A DNA stretch of 64,000 bases from Candidatus Kapaibacterium sp. (GCA_025055755.1 JANWWF010000003.1:40014-104013); one strand, 5' to 3'; counted from the first letter of the stretch, positions 26,148 to 35,304 are shown. Notes: generated by a model from the sequence alone, not told the origin. Program-made: numbers and translations.

Positions 26148-26952
26148 TGAAAGCGTTGCAGCTATCCGACGCGTATGGAATGGTAGTCCTCGCGTGGGAA
26201 TTGTGCTGGGGACTGGCTTGCAGTCCCTGGCAGATCGCTGCCAGGTAGATGTTGCGCTTCCCTATACCGAAATTCCATACATGCCCCGTTCAACAGCCCC
26301 AAGTCACCGCGGACGTCTTCTCTTGGGGACATGGTGCGGCGTACCTGTAGCCGTCATGCAGGGTCGGGTGCATTACTACGAGGGGTATTCCATGCAGCAA
26401 GTAACCTATGGGATTCGCCTGCTGAAGGCGCTTGGGGTCCATACCGTTGTACTTACAAATGCTGCTGGCGCCCTCAATCCTCTCTTTCGCCGTGGCGATA
26501 TCATGCTCATTGCCGATCACATCAATCTTATGGGTGATAGCCCTCTTATTGGTCCCAATGATGACACCCTGGGAGACCGCTTTCCTGATATGAGTGATGC
26601 ATATAGCGCTGCATTGCGCCAGCAGATACGAACAGTTGCACTGGAGCAGCGTATTCTGCTTCGCGAGGGGGTTCTCGTTGCAGTGCATGGGCCAGCCCTT
26701 GAAACACGGGCAGAATACCGCTTCCTTCGGGCGATTGGAGCAGATGCAGTAGGGATGAGTACCGTGCCGGAAGTGATCGCGGCGGTGCATAGCAAGCTCC
26801 GGGTCGTTGGTTTTAGCTTGCTAACCGACGAATGTTTTCCCGACGCACTCCAGCCTGTCTCTGCAGCAGAAATCATCGCAACCGCCCAGGAATCTGCTCC
26901 GACACTCCAACGCCTGCTCGAAGCAGTGTTGCCCAAGATAGAGTGTCAATGA
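26122..26952 (+). CDS. Purine nucleoside phosphorylase
   Basis: A 276-residue class I (trimeric) PNP/MTAP family enzyme. Motifs: GIVLGTGLQSLADRC (phosphate loop), GRVHYYEGYSMQQVTYGIR, VLTNAAGALNP, and the substrate segment AVHGPALETRAEYR with VGMSTVPEV. It phosphorolyses purine nucleosides in salvage. The position that follows FSLL reads TDE where many homologues have TNM or TNK, so specificity could differ. ATG 26122 is preferred; a second ATG at 26140 is possible. It overlaps the kinase end by 26 nt, and an AT-rich terminator follows. Confidence 0.92.
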   Translation: MENLRSMLDESVAAIRRVWNGSPRVGIVLGTGLQSLADRCQVDVALPYTEIPYMPRSTAPSHRGRLLLGTWCGVPVAVMQGRVHYYEGYSMQQVTYGIRLLKALGVHTVVLTNAAGALNPLFRRGDIMLIADHINLMGDSPLIGPNDDTLGDRFPDMSDAYSAALRQQIRTVALEQRILLREGVLVAVHGPALETRAEYRFLRAIGADAVGMSTVPEVIAAVHSKLRVVGFSLLTDECFPDALQPVSAAEIIATAQESAPTLQRLLEAVLPKIECQ

Positions 26953-27034
26953 AACTTGGCACTGTGAAGGATTGTTTACGCTGTGTCTTTTGCCATAGCG
27001 AAACAACCCTTGTACTGCGTGCATTTCTGTGCTG

Positions 27035-27063
27035 AAATTTTCTGGCAAAAGCAGAAAATTTTT
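27035..27063 (+). terminator. Intrinsic terminator after the purine phosphorylase
   Basis: A perfect 10-bp A+T-rich stem (27035-27044 with 27052-27061), a seven-base loop, and a run of five T. It lies 83 nt after the stop codon. Confidence 0.65.
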
Positions 27064-27088
27064 CCAACTTGTGGAACAAAACGCAAAC

Positions 27089-27103
27089 TGGCACAGTATT
27101 CGC
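27089..27103 (+). promoter_or_regulatory. Sigma-54-like promoter before the Gfo/Idh/MocA gene
   Basis: TGGCAC, five bases, then TCGC: a perfect -24 element, correct spacing, and the -12 GC dinucleotide kept. It lies 49 nt upstream of the oxidoreductase ATG and downstream of the preceding terminator. Only one of the ten core bases departs from TGGCAC-N5-TTGC. Confidence 0.45.
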
Positions 27104-27152
27104 CATTAGCTTAGTGCGAGCGATAGCATCACCACAACGAAAGGAGGCAACT

Positions 27153-28175
27153 ATGAAAAAAGTCGCCCTGGCCGTCGTCGGCACCGGAAACATCGCCCAG
27201 AGTGTGCATCTGCCCATTCTGCGGAGACTGCCTACCGTCGAAGTTGTTGCAGTGTACGACCGAAACTACTCTACAGCCCGTGCAGTTGCGGAACGCTTCG
27301 ACATTCCCTATGCTGTCCGCTCGATGGAAGAACTGCTTGCTCTCCCGATAGCAGCAGTAGATATCTGCAGCTCCACCGATTCTCATGCAGAAATAGTTTC
27401 TGCCTGCATCGAGGCATCAAAAGATGTATTTGTCGAGCGTCCTCTTGCACGCACAAGCGATGAAGCTGCTATTCTGGCAGAAAAAGCACGCCGCCGGGGC
27501 ATCAAATTGATGGTTGGCATGAACCATCGTTTCCGTACTGATGTTGTGTTGATGAAGAACTACATCGAGCAAGCACAACTTGGTCATGTGTACTACGCCA
27601 AGGCAGGATGGCTCAAGCCATATCGCGGCGACGGTCGGCTCCATGCTCTTGCGCAGCAACATGGACGAGGAGTACTGTTCGAACTGGGACTAAGCATTGT
27701 GGATTTACTTCTGTACCTCTTCCGCACCGTAACGGTACGGTCGGTTTCTGCATCGCTGTTCTATAACTCGCATCCGACTATCGAGGACGTTGCAATTGCT
27801 ACGATCAACTTTTCGGATGGCAGCGTCGCATCGCTCGAAACAAGTTGGTCGCTTGTCCGCGCCGACGACTTGTTCTACTGCAACGTATATGGGAAAAACG
27901 GGAGCGCATTCATCAATCCTTTCAAAGTAGTGCAACAGCAGGAGCGAGATGTTGTTGTCCACACACCCATGCCCCCCCAATCGAGTGTGGAAGCATATAC
28001 CCGAGCCTACGAAGCGGAACTCAAGCATTTTGTTGCTGCTGTACAAGGACTTGTGCCAATTGTCTCGACAGCAGAAGAAGCGGTTGAACGGCTCCGTGTC
28101 ATTGAAGCACTCTACCAATCTGCGCTGCAGCACTCAGAGGTGCATTTGCCTTCCGAAGACTACGTTACCGCCTAA
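27153..28175 (+). CDS. Gfo/Idh/MocA-family oxidoreductase
   Basis: A 340-residue NAD(P)-dependent dehydrogenase. The Rossmann motif VVGTGNIAQSVHLPIL opens the protein. The catalytic-region signature is altered: the usual EKP is ERPLARTSDEA (VFVERPLA), so the conserved Lys is Arg. MVGMNHRFR follows as in the family. The start at 27153 is fixed by AAAGGAGG seven bases upstream. Substrate is unknown (a sugar, sugar acid or cyclitol in relatives). It stands alone between two terminators, so it is monocistronic, possibly under a sigma-54-like promoter. Confidence 0.88.
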   Translation: MKKVALAVVGTGNIAQSVHLPILRRLPTVEVVAVYDRNYSTARAVAERFDIPYAVRSMEELLALPIAAVDICSSTDSHAEIVSACIEASKDVFVERPLARTSDEAAILAEKARRRGIKLMVGMNHRFRTDVVLMKNYIEQAQLGHVYYAKAGWLKPYRGDGRLHALAQQHGRGVLFELGLSIVDLLLYLFRTVTVRSVSASLFYNSHPTIEDVAIATINFSDGSVASLETSWSLVRADDLFYCNVYGKNGSAFINPFKVVQQQERDVVVHTPMPPQSSVEAYTRAYEAELKHFVAAVQGLVPIVSTAEEAVERLRVIEALYQSALQHSEVHLPSEDYVTA

Positions 28176-28201
28176 CGATGCTCCTGTTGCACGCCCCCTC
28201 T

Positions 28202-28234
28202 GTGCTGTCCTGGGGTAAGGACAGCACTTTTTTT
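28202..28234 (+). terminator. Intrinsic terminator after the Gfo/Idh/MocA gene
   Basis: A perfect 10-bp G+C-rich stem (28202-28211 with 28218-28227), a six-base loop, and seven T. It lies 26 nt after the stop. Confidence 0.92.
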
Positions 28235-28286
28235 CGATGTTCAGCGTAATTTCGAGCGGAAAGTTTCACTTCTCAGGGCACCGGCC

Positions 28287-28871
28287 ATGCGCACAATTAT
28301 CGTAGCAGCTGTTGGATGTATCTGCCTGTCGCTTTCTGCCCTGGCCCAGCAGCGATCAGCGGTCATCCACCTATTCGGGAAAGACAGCAGTACAGCCCCC
28401 AAAGTAATCATCCGCCCATCACCGTTCACGGCGAATGGCGAACTCCTTCGTGGTATGGAGGAACATTTCCGCGCTTTGGAACAATCGTTAGAGAAACTGA
28501 GAGAGTATCAGAAACGACTTGAGAACTACAACTATCCCAAGGAAAGACTCCAGGACATCGAACGCTGGCTAAAGCAAATGGATGCGTATTGCAGGAAAGT
28601 TGATGAAAACCTAAAGAAAGTCGAGGAATATCAAAGGCAAGTGGAAAAGTCGCTAAAGGAGATAGATCGTCTGCAGCTAAAGCAGTATCAAATTCCCCCA
28701 CTGCCTCAGCCGGATTGGGAGTTGCGGAACGATGACTATTCCAGCCCGCATTTTCTCTCTCCGGACAATTCGCAACACTTGTCGAAAGTATATGAGCAGT
28801 TACGGCAGGTATTCGAGATTCTCAACTCTGCATTCAAGCAATTGCAGAAGCAGCTGCAGCAATTCCGATAA
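28287..28871 (+). CDS. Uncharacterised exported coiled-coil protein
   Basis: A 194-residue protein with a clear signal peptide (VGCICLSLSALAQ, cleavage near residue 21) and a mostly helical mature part. Residues about 55-130 are a charged Glu/Lys/Leu-rich coiled coil with several EEYQRQVEK-like heptads, then a Pro-rich break (IPPLPQPD) and a second short helix to the Gln-rich end. I do not recognise a family. It lies 23 nt before nadB and may be co-transcribed with it by position only. Confidence 0.7.
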   Translation: MRTIIVAAVGCICLSLSALAQQRSAVIHLFGKDSSTAPKVIIRPSPFTANGELLRGMEEHFRALEQSLEKLREYQKRLENYNYPKERLQDIERWLKQMDAYCRKVDENLKKVEEYQRQVEKSLKEIDRLQLKQYQIPPLPQPDWELRNDDYSSPHFLSPDNSQHLSKVYEQLRQVFEILNSAFKQLQKQLQQFR

Positions 28872-28894
28872 GGCTCATAACAGCTGCCTGCACC

Positions 28895-30526
28895 ATGGAT
28901 TTCTACTCTGACTATTTGGTCATTGGCAGCGGTATTGCAGGGCTATACTTTGCCCTCAAGGCATCTGAGCAGGGGAGTGTCATTGTTCTAACCAAAAAGC
29001 AACGCGCCGAGTCAAACACTAACTATGCGCAAGGGGGCATCAGTGCAGCAATTGGGGCAGATGATTCTTTTGAGCTGCACATTGAGGATACTCTCCGTGC
29101 AGGCGCTGGCTTATGCCATCGCGATGCTGTAGAGCTTATGGTACGCACTGCCCCTCACGCCATTGCAGAACTGGAACGGTTGGGTGTTGAATTTACTCGC
29201 ACAAATGGTAGGCTTGACTTAGGACGGGAAGGTGGCCACAGTCGAAATCGGATTGTCCATGCTCAAGATGCCACAGGTCGTGCAATTGAACGTGCCTTGC
29301 TCAGTGCACTGGCACAGCGGCCGTCTGTGACCATCTGTGAGCATGCAATTGCTGTTGAGCTTATCACCGAACATCACTTTCGCACCTCATCTCCCCACCG
29401 CACATCTTCAACATGCTTTGGCATTTATGCGCTTACCCCTTCTGGCTCCGTTGATCGGTACTTTGCTCGTGCAACGGTCCTTGCAACAGGTGGCTGCGGG
29501 CAGGTCTATGCACACACTACCAATCCCACGATTGCTACTGGCGACGGCATCGCTATGGCATATCGCGCCGGTGCTGCAATTGGTAACATGGAATTTATTC
29601 AGTTTCATCCCACTGCCCTCTACGAGCCTGACCGCCAAGGACCAGCATTTCTCATCAGCGAAGCAGTCCGGGGAGCAGGCGCTATTCTGCGGAATAGTAG
29701 TGGAGAGCGTTTTATGCTCCGCTACGACGAGCGAGCAGAGCTGGCTCCACGGGATATTGTCGCCCGCGCAATTGACAATGAACTCAAAACCCGCGGTGAA
29801 CGGTGTGTTTGGCTGGATGTACGCCATTTAGATGGCGTTCGATTCCGGAATCAATTCCCGACCATTGTTGAAGAGTGTGCCAAGCGGGGAATCCACCTTC
29901 CCGAGGACATGATCCCTGTCGTTCCCGCTGCGCACTACTGCTGCGGAGGAGTGGTAACCGACCTCAATGGGAAAACCACTATCGAGCGTCTCTTCGCGTG
30001 TGGTGAAGTTGCATGTACAGGAGTTCATGGAGCAAATCGCTTGGCAAGTAATTCTCTTTTGGAAGGTATCGTATTTGCTGAACGAGCAGCAACGTATTTA
30101 GCTCTTCACCCTCCACCTCCGTTAGGCAAAGAGCCAGAACTTGTCGCCCCCTGGGATGACAGCGGCACGCAGAACACTGAGGAGTGGGTCCTTATTGCAC
30201 ACGATCGCGATGAATTGCAAGCAATAATGTGGGACTACGTCGGTATTGTTCGCTCTGAACTTCGGTTGCAGCGAGCACTCCGGCGCATTGAGCTCCTCCG
30301 CAGCGAGATCGAGGACTTCTACTGCCGTACAAAGCTTTCTCCTGCCTTGATAGAGCTCCGTAATCTTGCAACAGTTGCATGGATTATTACCCGCAGTGCC
30401 CTCCATCGGAAGGAAAGCCGTGGATTGCATACCATGAGTGACTACCCCCAATCCGACGACACTCAGTGGCGCTGCGATACAATCATCTGCGGAGAGCAGG
30501 TCGAGTGCCGTCCTCTCCCCTCGTAA
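28895..30526 (+). CDS. nadB: L-aspartate oxidase
   Basis: NadB oxidises L-aspartate to iminoaspartate, first step of NAD synthesis. The protein is 543 residues. It begins with the FAD dinucleotide motif VIGSGIAGLYFALKA, then NYAQGGISAAIG, EGGHSRNRI, EFIQFHPTALYEP and GVHGANRLASNSLLEGIVFA, all in the fumarate reductase/succinate dehydrogenase flavoprotein order. The length and absence of a C-terminal SdhA extension favour NadB. The partners nadA and nadC are not in the window. Confidence 0.95.
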   Translation: MDFYSDYLVIGSGIAGLYFALKASEQGSVIVLTKKQRAESNTNYAQGGISAAIGADDSFELHIEDTLRAGAGLCHRDAVELMVRTAPHAIAELERLGVEFTRTNGRLDLGREGGHSRNRIVHAQDATGRAIERALLSALAQRPSVTICEHAIAVELITEHHFRTSSPHRTSSTCFGIYALTPSGSVDRYFARATVLATGGCGQVYAHTTNPTIATGDGIAMAYRAGAAIGNMEFIQFHPTALYEPDRQGPAFLISEAVRGAGAILRNSSGERFMLRYDERAELAPRDIVARAIDNELKTRGERCVWLDVRHLDGVRFRNQFPTIVEECAKRGIHLPEDMIPVVPAAHYCCGGVVTDLNGKTTIERLFACGEVACTGVHGANRLASNSLLEGIVFAERAATYLALHPPPPLGKEPELVAPWDDSGTQNTEEWVLIAHDRDELQAIMWDYVGIVRSELRLQRALRRIELLRSEIEDFYCRTKLSPALIELRNLATVAWIITRSALHRKESRGLHTMSDYPQSDDTQWRCDTIICGEQVECRPLPS

Positions 30527-30616
30527 CTTCTGCCTGAAACTTTTCTAAGTTTGCACTAACGTTGCCGTATTGTCTCGGCATCGTAAACTGTTTCACACTT
30601 TGTGGGAAGATTGCCT

Positions 30617-32752
30617 ATGCAGTACGATGTTCAGCACATCAAGAATGTTGCATTACTGGGCCACACCGGTTCGGGCAAAACAACACTGGCAGAAGCAATG
30701 CTCTTTGAAGCTGGCGTCATCACACGCCGCGGGAGCGTCGAAGAGCGCAACACAGTCTCTGATTACACCGATATCGAGCACGAGCGAGGAAGTTCAGTCT
30801 TTACCACCCTCCTACACTTGGATTGGCGTGGATATAAAATCAATCTGCTTGATACCCCTGGTTACGACGACTTTTGCGGGGAGATTATCACTGCCCTTCG
30901 TGTGACCGACACAGGCATCCTTGTGCTCAATGCGGCCAGTGGAGTCGAAGTTGGCACTGAACTAATCTGGCGATACACTGAACAATTTTCTACGCCAATG
31001 ATTATTGCAGTCAACAAGCTTGACCACGAAAACGCCAACTTCGACCGAACAATCGAACAAGCTCGCGAGCGCTTCGGACGCGCTGTAACTGTGGTCCAAT
31101 ATCCGCTCAACAGTGGTACAGGCTTCAACGCGATTGTAGATGTGCTGAAGATGACACTTTACCAATTTCCGCCGCAAGGAGGCAAGCCCCAGAAGCTCCC
31201 TATCCCCGATAGTGAACGTGCACGAGCAGACCGTCTCCACAACGAGCTTATTGAAGCAATTGCAGAAAACGATGAAACGCTCATGGATCGCTACTTTGAA
31301 AAAGGTTCGCTCGATGAAGATGAAATGCGCCAAGGGCTCAAGCAGGCGATGATTCGGCGACAGCTTTTCCCGGTCTTTTGTGTCTCAGCAAAAAACAACA
31401 TGGGAAGTGGTCGTATTCTGGGATTTATTGATAACGTCGCTCCCAGCGCAAACGAACTCCCCACGCCAGTGCTCGATACGAACGGTAATCCCATCGCCTG
31501 TGACCCAGCCGGACCAACAGTCCTTTTCGTGTTCAAAGCAATCAGCGAACCCAACGTGGGAGACATGTCATTTTTCAAGGTGTATTCCGGCACTCTTCGC
31601 CCTGGCACAACCCTTATCAATGCGCAGACAGGTACAGCAGAAACAATTGGGCACATTTACATCGTCGATGGGAAAAAACGGACGGAAGTAAGTGAACTTG
31701 TCGCTGGCGACCTTGGTGCAGTTGTCAAGCTTCGGAATACCCACGTCAACAATACACTTCGCGAAAAAAACTCAGATGTTATCGTTCCACCTATTGAATT
31801 CCCCAAGCCCAAAATTCGCGTTGCTGTCGAGCCGGTCAACAAAGGTGAGGAGGAAAAAGTTGGTAACGCTCTTCATCAGCTCCACGAAGAAGACCCCACG
31901 TTAGTGGTAGAGCATTCCCATGAACTTAAGCAGACAATTCTTTATGCCCAAGGAGAACTTCATCTGGCGGTGGCAAAGTGGCGGCTTCAGAACCGCTACA
32001 AAGTAGATGTACGCTTCGTCGAGCCTCGAATTCCGTACCGGGAAACAATACAGCGCCCTGCTCGGGCACAATACCGTCACAAAAAGCAAACAGGGGGAGC
32101 TGGTCAATTTGCAGAAGTCCATATGCTCATCGAGCCCCTGACAGAAGGAATGCCCTTGCCGGAGGGACTCACTGTGCGTTCAGTCGAAGAATATGACTTA
32201 CCATGGGGAGGAAAACTGGTATTCTTGAATTGCATTGTTGGCGGTGTCATCGATGCCCGTTTTATGCCTGCTATCGTTAAGGGCATTATGGAAAAGATGA
32301 GTGCCGCCCCCTTGACAGGAAGCCCTGCTCGCGACATTCGTGTATCAGTGTACGATGGGAAAATGCATCCGGTTGATTCGAACGAAGCAGCATTCAAAAC
32401 AGCAGGCATGATGGCATTCAAGGAAGCCTTCCTGCAAGCCGATCCCAAGCTTCTCGAACCAATTTATGCTGTTACCATCACCGTCCCCGATGAATACATG
32501 GGCGATGTTATGAGTGATTTGCCCTCTCGACGTGCTGTGATCTTGGGCATGGACTCTGACGGCCACTACCAAAAAATCTACGCCCGGATGCCATTGGCAG
32601 AACTGGATCGCTACTCAACGGCACTCCGCTCGATGACGCAGGGACGTGCAATCTACACAGCAGAATTTGCTGAATACCAGCCAGTGCCTCCGCACGTCCA
32701 GCAGAAGCTGGTACAGGAGTACCAAGCACAACTCCATGGAGAAGAAGTCTAA
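30617..32752 (+). CDS. Elongation factor G-like GTPase (EF-G2 type)
   Basis: A 711-residue translational GTPase with all five EF-G domains by length. G1 is GHTGSGKTT (about 15-23) and G4 is NKLDHE. The switch II motif is DTPGYDDF, so the catalytic His of canonical EF-G (DTPGH) is Tyr (about 83), and the effector loop is ERGSSVFTTL rather than RGITI. These are the marks of the EF-G2/EF-G-like branch, which is thought to be a non-canonical or weakly active GTPase. ATG 30617 is chosen over an in-frame GTG five codons upstream. It stands apart from rpsL, rpsG and tuf, again unlike canonical fusA. Confidence 0.9.
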   Translation: MQYDVQHIKNVALLGHTGSGKTTLAEAMLFEAGVITRRGSVEERNTVSDYTDIEHERGSSVFTTLLHLDWRGYKINLLDTPGYDDFCGEIITALRVTDTGILVLNAASGVEVGTELIWRYTEQFSTPMIIAVNKLDHENANFDRTIEQARERFGRAVTVVQYPLNSGTGFNAIVDVLKMTLYQFPPQGGKPQKLPIPDSERARADRLHNELIEAIAENDETLMDRYFEKGSLDEDEMRQGLKQAMIRRQLFPVFCVSAKNNMGSGRILGFIDNVAPSANELPTPVLDTNGNPIACDPAGPTVLFVFKAISEPNVGDMSFFKVYSGTLRPGTTLINAQTGTAETIGHIYIVDGKKRTEVSELVAGDLGAVVKLRNTHVNNTLREKNSDVIVPPIEFPKPKIRVAVEPVNKGEEEKVGNALHQLHEEDPTLVVEHSHELKQTILYAQGELHLAVAKWRLQNRYKVDVRFVEPRIPYRETIQRPARAQYRHKKQTGGAGQFAEVHMLIEPLTEGMPLPEGLTVRSVEEYDLPWGGKLVFLNCIVGGVIDARFMPAIVKGIMEKMSAAPLTGSPARDIRVSVYDGKMHPVDSNEAAFKTAGMMAFKEAFLQADPKLLEPIYAVTITVPDEYMGDVMSDLPSRRAVILGMDSDGHYQKIYARMPLAELDRYSTALRSMTQGRAIYTAEFAEYQPVPPHVQQKLVQEYQAQLHGEEV

Positions 32753-32761
32753 TCAGCGCTT

Positions 32762-33211
32762 TTAGTTGACTCGCACACTGTCAAGCGTGCCCTCTGCAGC
32801 ACGGCGAAGTGACTCAAGCATCTGGTGAGTGCGTAGTTGCAAAAGGCGGCAAGATGCTTCGGGACGGACACAAATTGCTGTCCCCTCCATCTCCGTATGG
32901 GTAATAACGCGGGTGCCCGTACCCTCAGGGATGAGCATCCACGAACGGCGGCTCACAATACCACGGGCAATACTTTTCCATTCCAGCGACCGTGGTGGAC
33001 GTTCTGCGGTAATCTCACTATGGAAGCGTATGCCACTAACCTTCCAGCAAAAGCGCTGTGGATACATCCATGGCTCTGCTTTCAATACACGAACGGCGGG
33101 ATTCCATCCCTGCCACCGCTCAATATGGCGGAGAAGATGCCACACCCGATGCAGCGGTGCAGCGATGAACCGCTCATCGCTTGCTTCCACGCGACAAGGA
33201 GAAAGATTCAT
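32762..33211 (-). CDS. SRPBCC-family (START-like) protein
   Basis: A 149-residue protein from ATG 33211; a further ATG at 33241 would add ten residues. The opening EASDERFIAAPLHRVWHLLR, followed by IERWQGWNP and a later TRVITHTEMEG, matches the SRPBCC/polyketide-cyclase fold, whose hydrophobic cavity binds lipids or small molecules. No ligand can be inferred. It converges with the EF-G-like gene after 9 nt. A perfect TTGACA hexamer lies about 90 nt upstream on this strand, but no acceptable -10 box is spaced with it. Confidence 0.75.
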   Translation of the reverse strand: MNLSPCRVEASDERFIAAPLHRVWHLLRHIERWQGWNPAVRVLKAEPWMYPQRFCWKVSGIRFHSEITAERPPRSLEWKSIARGIVSRRSWMLIPEGTGTRVITHTEMEGTAICVRPEASCRLLQLRTHQMLESLRRAAEGTLDSVRVN

Positions 33212-33350
33212 TGGACCCTTAAATAATCGTACAACAATCACTCCATTCTGAATTGGAAACTACTTAGGGAAGAAGCAACACTGTGCAGGACTTTGAGCAG
33301 CTTGTCAATTAGGAAAGAAGCTAAATATAGAAGACGAACAACCTAACCAT

Positions 33351-33379
33351 TTGGTGTTGTATTTTGGTGCCGTTATAAT
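33351..33379 (+). promoter_or_regulatory. Predicted promoter of the outer-membrane barrel gene
   Basis: -35-like TTGGTG (33351-33356), a 17-nt spacer and a consensus -10 TATAAT (33374-33379), 30 nt before the ATG. The -35 matches at only three of six positions. Confidence 0.5.
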
Positions 33380-33409
33380 TTGGTGGGTGCAACAGTTAGG
33401 CGAATACCA

Positions 33410-34111
33410 ATGCTATTCCGGTATGTCTTCTGTCTTGTATGTGGCGCGCTGATCGCTGGGTCTGCATGGGCGCAAGGTTCAGGCATCAAGCTGGGAGCAA
33501 CACTTCCGAATTGGCGCTATGCAGCAGATTCAGCAGCTAATCTCACCACGGGTAACATGGGGAATTTCACTCTTGCGCTCGTGCAAGAATTTCCGCTGGG
33601 AGGCATCTTTGCTATTCAGTTGGAGCCAACGTATAGCGTACGGACAACAACCACTGACATCCTCACAAGTATGCTGGCGCAGTACTCCCCTGATTCTATT
33701 CCTTCCACTTTTCCTTCTGCCTTAGAGTTTGAGCACCAAATTACTTCTGTTGAAATCCCCATCCTTTTGAAAATTTCCACCGGCACTGAGGGTATTCGTG
33801 GATATCTATTCGCCGGACCAAACGTGCGAATCCAGCTTTCTGCAGTAACAAGACTACGTACTGACACAACAAATCTGAACACCGACACACAAATTCCTCT
33901 TGACGTCAGGCCCAAAGCTCGAACCGCCGTCGCTGCGGCAGACATAGGGGCGGGTATTGAAATACCACTTGGACTAGTTAGCCTTGTTGCTGATGCACGC
34001 TATACCTTTCCGATCACCGATATGTCTTCGCTGGAAGCATTTGGCAGACGATTGGGCACGCTCAACTCCAATGATATCCGCATTTTCGCTGGCCTCATGT
34101 TTCGCTGGTAG
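33410..34111 (+). CDS. Outer-membrane beta-barrel protein (PorT-like)
   Basis: A 233-residue protein with a signal peptide (CLVCGALIAGSAWAQ) and alternating beta-like strands: GIKLGATLPNWRYAADS, FAIQLEPTYSVR, VEIPILLKIST, SLVADARYTFPITDM, and a C-terminal IRIFAGLMFRW ending in aromatic Trp, the mark of an outer-membrane barrel. The TLPNW... opening and overall size fit the PorT/outer membrane protein beta-barrel domain common in Bacteroidota. Substrate or partner unknown. Start at 33410 is chosen because the signal begins there; an upstream ATG at 33380 adds ten non-signal residues. Confidence 0.8.
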   Translation: MLFRYVFCLVCGALIAGSAWAQGSGIKLGATLPNWRYAADSAANLTTGNMGNFTLALVQEFPLGGIFAIQLEPTYSVRTTTTDILTSMLAQYSPDSIPSTFPSALEFEHQITSVEIPILLKISTGTEGIRGYLFAGPNVRIQLSAVTRLRTDTTNLNTDTQIPLDVRPKARTAVAAADIGAGIEIPLGLVSLVADARYTFPITDMSSLEAFGRRLGTLNSNDIRIFAGLMFRW

Positions 34112-34198
34112 CGTAAAGAACGCAGCGAACTTTTAGCCATTTTTACACCACCTGCTTTAGTTCCCACCACCAATCAACACAGCCTATCGGCAAGCGTT

Positions 34199-34245
34199 GC
34201 AATAGCGGCAGCACACTCTCGTATGCAGTGCTGCTTCGCTATTGC
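34199..34245. repeat. Long imperfect hairpin between convergent genes
   Basis: Stem of 9 bp plus 7 bp (34199-34214 with 34228-34245), separated by a two-base bulge, with a 13-base loop. No T-tract follows on either strand, so it is not a classical intrinsic terminator. It lies between the convergent barrel gene and lipoprotein gene and could still serve as a 3'-end barrier for either transcript. Confidence 0.6.
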
Positions 34246-34249
34246 TTCC

Positions 34250-35245
34250 TCACTCAAACTTGAAGGACGCAATTGCACGATCAAATGCCGGCTTATAGGT
34301 TGCTTCCTCTTGTTTGTTCCATGTCAAAAACACGCGATAGAGTTTGGCATCTTTGACTGCTAAGTACACGCGCCGCTCTATACCCTTCTGAGGAGAGTAG
34401 GTGAACATGACTGCATCCACACCGCCCAGTTTGACCTTCTGCGGAGTTCCTCCACCAAACGCGCTTCGGTTATCGTTGGCAATTTTGTCCAGGTTCGATT
34501 GCTTCGACGCATCCAGAATGTCTACGCGAATTGTACAATCGAGTCGGCTGCCGAGATACTCCGATCCACCGATTGCACCCTGCGCTTTAATACCTTTGAC
34601 CCGGAAATTGTCTGGTATCTCAAGGCTATAGCCGCTGCCCCGTGCTCGAACAAATGTTGCAGAGGGCGGCTCCGGTCCCTTCGGAGTTGTATCAGGGCGA
34701 GGAACTTGGACTTGCGGAAGAACAACGGATGCAAGAATTCGCTCTGTGGCAGGTTTGTAATAATCAAACGTTCCACCAAAGGCAGCAAATTCTACGGTCG
34801 TGATGAAACTGTCTTTTGCTGCATACACTTTGAAGCCCTGGAATTTGCCATCGGATGCTTCGAATTCGTAGGAAAGTTTTGTTGCGGGAACCCCACCCAA
34901 TGTTGTTTGCTCTTGTTTGTACGCTTCATCGGCGAAGACCTTGTCTTCCTTGATGAACTGGTCCAGGGGAGTAGTCGTCTTGACTACCCGCATCTCCACC
35001 TTTGCTGCCGAAGGTCCCTCGCCATACTCGATAAAGCGTTGCTCAGAGCCAGGAATCGAAACTGCGTAGAATTGCTCTCCTGCGATCGAACGATAGGTCC
35101 AATTCGAAGGGTATTCGAGCGAAAAACTCCGTACTGGATCGGTATAGCGAGACCAACCCTCAATCGGCACTGGCTCCACGTTCTTCCCACAGCCAGCAAT
35201 CCATAGACCCACAACACACGCAAGAAGGCGTCCGAACACCTGCAT
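34250..35245 (-). CDS. Lipoprotein with two related PsbP/DcrB-like domains
   Basis: A 331-residue lipoprotein. The N-terminus has a lipobox IAGC after a hydrophobic stretch, placing lipidation at Cys19. The mature part holds two similar modules (about residues 28-180 and 200-331). Each contains a FSLEYPSNW-like or YSLEIPDNF strand, then LGGVPATKLSYEF or LGGVDAVMFTYSP, and a terminal RILASV or RAIASFKF helix. The two halves look like an internal duplication of the PsbP/DcrB fold. A promoter and a palindrome lie upstream. No clear operon partner; function unknown. Confidence 0.8.
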   Translation of the reverse strand: MQVFGRLLACVVGLWIAGCGKNVEPVPIEGWSRYTDPVRSFSLEYPSNWTYRSIAGEQFYAVSIPGSEQRFIEYGEGPSAAKVEMRVVKTTTPLDQFIKEDKVFADEAYKQEQTTLGGVPATKLSYEFEASDGKFQGFKVYAAKDSFITTVEFAAFGGTFDYYKPATERILASVVLPQVQVPRPDTTPKGPEPPSATFVRARGSGYSLEIPDNFRVKGIKAQGAIGGSEYLGSRLDCTIRVDILDASKQSNLDKIANDNRSAFGGGTPQKVKLGGVDAVMFTYSPQKGIERRVYLAVKDAKLYRVFLTWNKQEEATYKPAFDRAIASFKFE

Positions 35246-35304
35246 AAGACTCTCTCCAAGGTTTCGACAACAGGACGCGCGAAACTACGCAACCGCTGCA
35301 GGTT

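Noticed and set aside
33303..33308. Perfect -35 hexamer TTGACA on the minus strand before the SRPBCC gene
   Set aside because: No hexamer resembling TATAAT occurs 16-18 nt downstream; a single consensus hexamer is not enough.
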